In this document: positions 7,430 through 12,541 of the stretch, one piece after another
Numbering within the stretch: the first letter of the stretch is position 1
How the letters are laid out: each line of letters starts with the position of its first letter
Source: Goniomonas avonlea
Lineage: Eukaryota > Cryptophyceae > Goniomonadida > Goniomonadaceae
DNA: 12,541 nucleotides
NCBI GenBank assembly: GCA_003573635.1
Contig: QUTJ01031535.1
Location: 1 to 12,541 of the forward strand
Direction of reading: 5' to 3'
Notes under the pieces: model-generated
What the model was told of the DNA's origin: nothing
Databases searched by the model: none
The model's input: the letters and a program-made list of their open reading frames with translations, nothing else
Made by a program: the position numbers and the translations under genes

Positions 7430-9775
7430 ATGTTCGACCCAAATGGTTCGTTCACGGTTTGCTTCGTGTGTTCTGATATGATCACAGCGGGCCTACTTGG
7501 TGCGACACAAGATGCTGGGGTGGGGGACACCCTGCCGGCCGAAATCGAGCCAGGGAACTTCGATAACCTCGAGCTCGTCGGAACAGGGACGAGCGGGACA
7601 GTTCGGAAGTTCGTCGACCGAGCCAGTGGGGCGGCGCTTGCGTTGAAGGTCGGAACCAATGCTGTGCTTTTTTCTGTTTTTGTGCTGACTTTTTGCAGAT
7701 TATTCCTTTGAATCTTCGGGATGAAGTTGTTGTTGGTACTGTGCTCGCAACTCGCCCCGTTCTTTGACTTACGTGCAGGAATGTTGGATGCCTTGCGGAA
7801 TCTGTATGCAAACAATCATCCGAACATCGTCACGTTTTATGGCAAGGGCTGTCAATTCCCCCTAAACTCGCTAATTTTTGTCAGGTGTGCGATACTTTAA
7901 AGACATACACACAGTCGTGGTGGCCACAGAGTACATGGACATTCTCTGCCTTGGAAGTATTCTACGAAGAATACCTGGTGGGAAAATACCGGAGATTGTT
8001 CTCAAGGCCGTGGCATCAGAGGTGGGAGCAGCATTTCTTTGGGCTGTTGGATTCTCATGACGCGTCCCTCAGCTTTTGCACGGGCTATACTACCTCCACA
8101 AGACTCGCAACCCCCATGTCATCCACAGGGACATAAAACCATCGAATATATTGGTCAACTCCCAAGGACAGGAATGACGCGTCCTTGAAAAATTTCGAGG
8201 CTGACACCTCTTGAGCAGGTGAAGATATCTGATTTCGGACTTGCCGCCACGATGCCGCATACTGTAGCTCCAGCTCGAACATACATGGGCACAGCGACCT
8301 ACATGTCTGTATCCTTTGATCCCTGGGTTCTCGCCCGTGTCCTTGTCTCGCTGGCCCTTGACCCTTTCAGCCGGAACGTGTGTTGGGCGCACCGTACTTC
8401 ATGGACTCGGATATCTGGAGTCTCGGGGTCACCATCGTAGAGTGCGCAATCGGTTACTTCCCGTATCTTCCTCCAGGCCAAGTGTGTTGACTTCGTGGTC
8501 ACTGATTCAAACCCGTTCTTGCGCACTCCTTTGCATTCTCACACTCCTGCCTCTCACATTCCAGGGGTGTGCGAGAGTGGGCGTGCAGGCGAGTGAGCAG
8601 GAGAGACGCGAGTGTAGAAGGGTTGAAAGTTGGGTGGTTAGTCAGCGTGTAGTCTGTTCCTGGCTCTGTCGTTCTGTGCACTCAGGCACAGACCGAGAGG
8701 CTCGAGGGAGCGACGGTGCTGAGGTATTTCGGCCCTTGACTCCACTCCCCCTTCACCTCCTCCTCTTCCTCCTCCTCCTGCTGCTTTCCTTCACCCGTCC
8801 ATTGCTCGCCATCGCCAAAATTGGCGACAGAAATACTGATTCGGCGTATTTGGTGGACTTGCTTCACCATTTGGACAGGGCGTTGGGGGAGATGTTGCTC
8901 TAAGTTGCTCTCTTTGCTCTAACCCTTGGGCAGGGGCGTGTTCCTCTAAGTTGCGCCCGTTGCTCTAACACTCTGACAGGGCGTTGGGGGAGATGTGGGT
9001 GGGGACGGTGGGGCGACGCGGCTGTCTGATGTTTTGGATGCTATCGTTGATGGGGCTCCACCTCGACTGCCTGTGAGTGGATGCAACGCAGTGGTTCTCT
9101 GTCTCTCCTCTCGCTACACGTCCTCTCTCGCTTCTCTCTCTCACTCTCTCACACACACACTCTCTCTCTCACCCTCCCTCCGTCCCTCCCTTCCTCCCTC
9201 TCCTCTCCTCTCCCTCCCTAGCCTCTCCCTCCCCCCCTCCCTCCCGCTCCCGCCATGTCCCGCCATGTCGCCCTCGCTCGCTGTGTGTCGCCCTAATCCC
9301 GGGTGGAGGAGGAGAGGGGGACAGGGTGGGTGGGGGGGAGAAGGAGCAGAGGAAGAGGGAGAGCGCGTGAGCGCGCGCATGCGTGTGCGTGTGCCGTGTT
9401 TCTGTGCCTTGTGGTGTCTCGGCAGGAGTGGCAGGCCTTCACTTTTGGAGTCGAGTTGCTGTTGCGGGTGTCCTGCTTGGTTTAACTCCCATTTCCCAGG
9501 AGACTGGGGAGTTCACTCCGCAATTTTGTGATTTTGTTGCCAAATCCTGCGAGCAACGGCACTTGCATCGCTGGCAAGCTGACCAACTTTTGGTACGCGT
9601 CAGAGATAGAGAGGCAGATCGAAAGATCGATAGATCGTCTCGCTCGTGGAAAAGAAAGTTCGATCGACGGCTCCATCGGATGATCGTAGCACACCAGCCT
9701 AACAAGCTAACACTCTGGCGTTCTCTTTCTCTCTCGCTCGTGAGTGAGCGAGCTCACTCATTCTCTCTCACACAT

Positions 9776-9822
<47 letters not shown>

Positions 9823-10125
9823 ACTATCACTCACCCGTTCTCTTCCTCCCACTCCCACGTGATGGCAGTGCATCCCTCCTCGTTGAATACTGACGAATAC
9901 CTCATTTGGAATCTCTCTCACTTCTCTTTCTCACTTCTCTTTCTCCCTTCAGGCAGGTCCCTTGGGTCTGTGGCCGCTCAGCGGTTCCTGGATGGTTTGA
10001 ATTGTCTTTTTTTCTCTCTCTCTCTCCTCAAGCTGTTGGAATCAACTCTCTCACACACACCCGTCCATGCTAACTTCCGATTAAACAGCAACATGCGTTT
10101 GTCGCACAGCCACCAGAAGGCGTGA
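7430..10125 (+). CDS. MAP kinase kinase (STE7/MEK family) protein kinase
   Basis: Exons: 7430-7648, 7699-7735, 7779-7841, 7885-8021, 8073-8171, 8219-8308, 8371-8481, 8980-9072, 9500-9592 and probably 9982-10125; about 361 residues. All joins keep frame. Visible kinase motifs are the glycine loop GTGTSG (51-56), ALALK (Lys73), HPNIVTFYG, a hinge [14 protein letters not shown] (170-177), DFG (190-192), an activation loop with T-x5-T (200/206), GT-x2-YMSPER, DIWSLG and APPRLP. FYG, MSPER and PPRLP are typical of MAPKKs, which activate MAPKs by dual phosphorylation. The T-x5-T spacing is the plant/protist form. Oddities: intron 3 is GC-AG, intron 5 appears GA-AG, and the alpha-C glutamate aligns with Ala90. 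A further Met is at 7478. A 12-codon upstream frame starts at 7443. The C-terminus is the weakest part: the last acceptor (CCGCTCAG) is weak, and TTCAG/GCAG just upstream give other frames. The introns of 498, 427 and 389 bp hold simple repeats. It could be a decaying copy, but all domains are in order. Confidence 0.88.
8874..8995. repeat. Tandem duplication carrying a 3' splice site in MAPKK intron 7
   Basis: GACAGGGCGTTGGGGGAGAT occurs at 8874-8893 and again at 8975-8994. Between them CTCTAAGTTG...TTGCTCTAAC occurs twice, at 8898 and 8944. The unit is about 50 bp, with a little over two copies. The right-hand copy contains the acceptor used for exon 8 (8980). Confidence 0.85.
9087..9260. 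repeat. Polypyrimidine CT/CCT low-complexity tract in MAPKK intron 8
   Basis: The tract is dominated by CTCTCT, CACACA, CCTCCCT and CCCTC runs on the plus strand and lies in the 427-bp intron 9073-9499. A purine-rich G/A stretch follows at 9300-9362. Frames across it are low-complexity and not considered coding. Confidence 0.85.
9777..9821. repeat. (CA)n microsatellite in the last MAPKK intron
   Basis: About 22 uninterrupted CA dinucleotides. Just upstream, CTCGCTC (9733-9739) and GAGCGAG (9746-9752) form a perfect 7-bp stem with a 6-base loop. Both lie inside the 389-bp intron 9593-9981. Confidence 0.95.
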
Positions 10126-10479
10126 TGGTGCAGTGGTTGGCGTCGGTTGGCCTGATTGTTCCTCTTGCGTAGCGGCATCGTTTGCTGAAACAATAAAATG
10201 ACGTCCGTTGTCATACTCACTGCTTCTTTCGCACACTCGCACTCTTCCCTGCTCTAACTGAAAAGAATACTGGTCATGGATCTGAAAGAATAATAAAATA
10301 TAACTCACATCACAAATCACGAGAACACAAATTAAATTATTCATTCAGAGCGACGCGCACTCGTTAGCCCGCCGAGACAGTCTAGCAGCCGAGACAGTCC
10401 TCACATGGCTGCGCACGGGAGATACACCATGACGGTAGGGTCCAATCAATCAAGTCAGGAATAGGCATTCTGCAAAATC
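10126..10479. other. Convergent intergenic region (3' ends of MAPKK and EMC5)
   Basis: No gene is supported in these 354 bp between two convergent stop codons. The stretch becomes AT-rich from about 10190 to 10345, as expected for overlapping 3' UTR and termination regions. Confidence 0.6.
10192..10197 (+). terminator. Candidate polyadenylation signal for the MAPKK gene
   Basis: AATAAA lies about 67 bp past the predicted stop codon at 10123-10125. A second AATAAA is at 10292-10297 on the same strand. The first is the better placed. Motif and position only. Confidence 0.45.
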
Positions 10480-10901
10480 TCATTGCTTCTTTGCATGAGC
10501 CAGCGCCCGGGACAGCGCTTGTCCCCGATGGTTGAACACTGCAAACTCGGGCCGAGAGTTTTGGAATTCAAAGCACTTGGCATTCAGCCCGCACGTGGTG
10601 CGGACTTGCAAGAATGTGCCAGAGGTCGAGATAACACCGACTAGACAAAACATAACACCGGCAAGAGTCTCCAAGAGAATCTGGTATGTCTGGTCAATAC
10701 GCAGAAAAACTCACGGTCACTCACATCTGGAGGTGCAGAGACAAACTCTTCTTCGGCAAGCCGCAGATCATCTCGGTCTGCGGAACATGTTATAAATCCT
10801 TCTGAATCCGCCACCACCAACGCACATTGAATTGTCGAGTAGCCCGCGTGGCACAGGAGAACCAATCCGAGAAACACCAAGCTGCTCCGCGCGTCCACCA
10901 T
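10480..10901 (-). CDS. EMC5: EMC5/MMGT1, ER membrane protein complex subunit 5
   Basis: Three exons, 10826-10901, 10725-10777 and 10480-10680, encode 109 residues. The introns are 48 bp (GTGCGT...CCGCAG) and 44 bp (GTGAGT...ACCAG). The product aligns without gaps, over most of its length, with my recollection of human MMGT1: HAGYSTIQYRD for HAAFSAAQHRS, PPDILLETL for PIDIVLQTL, and FAVFNHRGQAL for FYVFNHRGRVL. It has two transmembrane segments, residues about 7-25 and 46-66, as in the family. EMC5 is a core subunit of the ER membrane insertase (EMC) that inserts tail-anchored and multipass proteins; an older proposal made it a magnesium transporter. The splice sites were chosen by this alignment. 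A competing acceptor nine bases upstream in intron 2 would insert three residues. The length is slightly shorter than human (131). It is divergent from the PARP gene and convergent with the MAPKK. Confidence 0.92.
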
Positions 10902-11051
10902 GCTTGTCCGAACTCTTCTGACACGCCTCCATACAATTAGCGCTCATAGTGAGCTCAAACAATTAGTACTCTCGATAGTCGATAGTCACTCATGTACAAA
11001 GACAGGATTTGATCATCGCGGTGAGTCGGGGGACGCCCAAAGGGCCCAAAC
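10902..11051. promoter_or_regulatory. Bidirectional promoter between EMC5 and the PARP gene
   Basis: A 150-bp spacer lies between two divergent start codons. It holds a direct repeat ACAATTAG (near 10933 and 10959) and a tandem CGATAGTCGATAGTC near 10975. No TATA box is clear. The role is inferred from gene orientation. Confidence 0.45.
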
Positions 11052-12214
11052 ATGCCGGCGAAGAAGGGTACCAAGAGCGCAGCAAAGCCAGCCAAGGCTC
11101 CCGTCAAGAAAACAATTTCTAAGAAAGCTGCCACAACCAAGGTTGTTGCACCAAAGGCCACGCCAGTCAAGTCCGCGCCTGCCAAAGCCGCGAAGAAGGC
11201 ATCACCCAAATCCAAGACGTCCCCCAAAGCCAAAGCCTCCCAAAAGGCCAAAGCGTCTCCCAAGGCCAAGCCCGCTTCCAAAGTAAAGATTGCCTCGAAG
11301 GCCAAGGCGGCGCCGAAAGTCAAGGCTGGTTCCAAGGCCGCCGCACCTGGCGTATTTCGTCGCGTCGACAACCAGAATGCCCCCCCCGGAACGCGCGTCC
11401 TCGACCTTTATGATTGCATGCTGAACCAGACAAACATTGGTCAGAACAACAACAAGTGAGGGTTCACTCGGTGTGATGGCCGAAACTCACGTTTGCCACT
11501 TAGGTTCTACGTGATTCAGGTCCTTGAATCGTGCGGTAATTTCTACGTTTGGAACCGTTGGGGACGCGTGGTAAGTGAGACGCCGTCTTTGGGAATGTAG
11601 TTTGATGCGTTCGACAGGGAGAACCCGGTCAGAATGCCATGAAGGGTCCGTTCGATCGCGCCATGGCCATCAAAGAGTTTGAAAAGAAGTTTCGCGAAAA
11701 GACCAAGAACGACTGGAAAAAGCGCGATAAGTTTGAGGCCTGGGAGGGAAAGTACACGCTCATTAAGTTGGTGCGCTTAGCTTGGTGAAGTTTCCATTCT
11801 CATCTTGGCGACAGAAAGAGGTCGTGGTGACAACGGAAGCGGCGGACATCAAGCCCCCGAAGGGAAAGAAAGCGCGTTTGGATGCTGGACCGAGTTCCCT
11901 CGTGAAGCCGATGCAGGTGATTGAATTCGAACGGGCTTTGAGAACTCCCTGGAATTCAACTTGCTGTGTCACACGGTTGCTTCGACAGGAGTTGATGGCA
12001 TACATTTTCGCGGAAGCAACCACTTCACTGACAACATCCATCGACGCTACCATCACCGCGAACGGAATTGAGACCCCGCTGGGTGTGCTGTCGTTGGAGC
12101 AAGTCGAGGTGAGTACTGAAAACGCACCCAGAGGCCGTTGGTGGTGCTCCTCACCACACCCTCCGGTCCCGCTCTGTTCCTCCCGCTCTCCCCGTCTCTG
12201 GCTTTGTCGAGAAA

Positions 12215-12245
<31 letters not shown>

Positions 12246-12446
12246 GGTTGAGTGAGCGAGTGAATAGTGGGCAGGGGAGAGGGCCAAGAACAGGGTGTCA
12301 TCCGACCTTGACTCTCTCTCTCCACAGGTGGGAGAGGCGATTCTTGACGAAGCGTATGAAGTATTCAAGGCCAAGGGGAGCAGAGCGCGGATGCAGGAGC
12401 TGAGTTCGAGATTCTACACAGCCATTCCGCACCGCTTTGGGCGGAG
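11052..12446 (+). CDS. PARP2/3-like poly(ADP-ribose) polymerase with histone-H1-like tail, 3' partial
   Basis: Exons: 11052-11455, 11504-11570, 11618-11770, 11815-11916, 11989-12108 and 12328-12446. The introns are 48, 47, 44, 72 and 219 bp and all phases join. The 321 residues visible comprise a Lys/Ala/Pro/Ser tail (1 to about 105) with repeated SPKAK-type units, a WGR domain (about 112-208: YDCMLNQTNIG, NNNKFYVIQ, WNRWGRVG, KKFREKTKNDW) and the start of the alpha-helical regulatory domain (about 242-321: TPLGVLSLEQV, FYTAIPHRFG). WGR plus the regulatory domain, without zinc fingers, is the PARP2/PARP3 layout; in these enzymes WGR senses DNA breaks and the regulatory domain restrains the ADP-ribosyl transferase fold. 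The catalytic domain lies beyond the window: exon 6 ends at a GTGCGC donor and 12447-12541 looks intronic. The start has AAC before ATG. Whether it is PARP2 or PARP3 cannot be told. Confidence 0.93.
12214..12246. repeat. (GT)n(GA)n microsatellite in PARP intron 5
   Basis: About eight GT dinucleotides are followed directly by about eight GA dinucleotides within the 219-bp intron 12109-12327. It is the only expanded intron among those seen in this gene. Confidence 0.9.
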
Positions 12447-12541
12447 GTGCGCCCCTCTCTGGCGGCCCCAAACCTCGCACTGTTCGACGGTGGTGTGCTT
12501 GAGTGTTGCCCCCTTCTCTTGTTTGCCCCGCTTCTCTCCCT

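Noticed and set aside
8995-9531. Continuous 178-codon reading through MAPKK exon 8 and intron 8
   Set aside because: Only the first part (to PPRLP) matches a kinase; after GTGAGT the frame is Ser/Pro/Leu low-complexity from a CT-rich intron.
9593-10125. Alternative last MAPKK exon beginning at TTCAG|GCAGG or GCAG|GTCCC
   Set aside because: From the phase-0 donor at 9592, TTCAG|GCAGG leads to a stop after 15 residues and GCAG|GTCCC reads a frame unlike a kinase end; the CGCTCAG acceptor gives RFLDG, closer to a kinase C-terminus, though it remains uncertain.
11763-12374. Minus-strand 203-codon frame
   Set aside because: It is antisense to PARP exons and its middle is encoded by the GT/GA microsatellite.

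Overview
The window is nuclear DNA of a unicellular eukaryote. Every recognisable gene is broken by spliceosomal introns, mostly only 43-75 bp long. The products are eukaryotic (EMC5, a Tesmin/LIN54-type CXC protein, a MAP kinase kinase, a WGR-type PARP). Gene ends carry AATAAA motifs, and non-coding DNA is rich in simple repeats. The lineage cannot be fixed from sequence alone. A plant/protist-type activation loop in the MAPKK, and two CXC motifs (a family largely absent from fungi), argue for a protist rather than an animal or fungus. Gene models were built by hand from splice signals, reading phase and family alignment from memory; no search was run.

Layout. 1-1404 (minus): three exons each encoding one RCC1 propeller blade, all phase 1, leaving the window at base 1. 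1656-2861 (minus): one large exon with six FG-GAP/integrin-alpha-like repeats, also phase-1 compatible and possibly the 5' part of the same gene. 2862-4019: no supported gene, but CA tracts, a long hairpin, a dispersed repeat and short tandem repeats. 4105-4692 (minus): a secreted cysteine-bearing protein with some resemblance to the ML/NPC2 lipid-binding family; its 3' end is uncertain. 5508-7270 (minus): a five-exon Tesmin/TSO1/LIN54-like CXC DNA-binding protein. 7430-10125 (plus): a MAP kinase kinase with about ten exons, divergent from the CXC gene across a 159-bp spacer. 10480-10901 (minus): three-exon EMC5/MMGT1, convergent with the kinase. 11052 to the end (plus): a PARP2/3-like ADP-ribosyltransferase with a histone-H1-like lysine-rich tail, divergent from EMC5 across 150 bp; its catalytic domain lies outside the window.

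The genes do not form one pathway. They are ordinary nuclear loci in two head-to-head pairs. The points most worth checking are the odd splice sites of the MAPKK (one GC-AG intron and one apparently GA-AG intron), its apparently missing alpha-C glutamate, the one-blade-per-exon RCC1 array next to an FG-GAP propeller, and the H1-like tail on the PARP. No mobile element with coding capacity, CRISPR array, rRNA or tRNA was seen.
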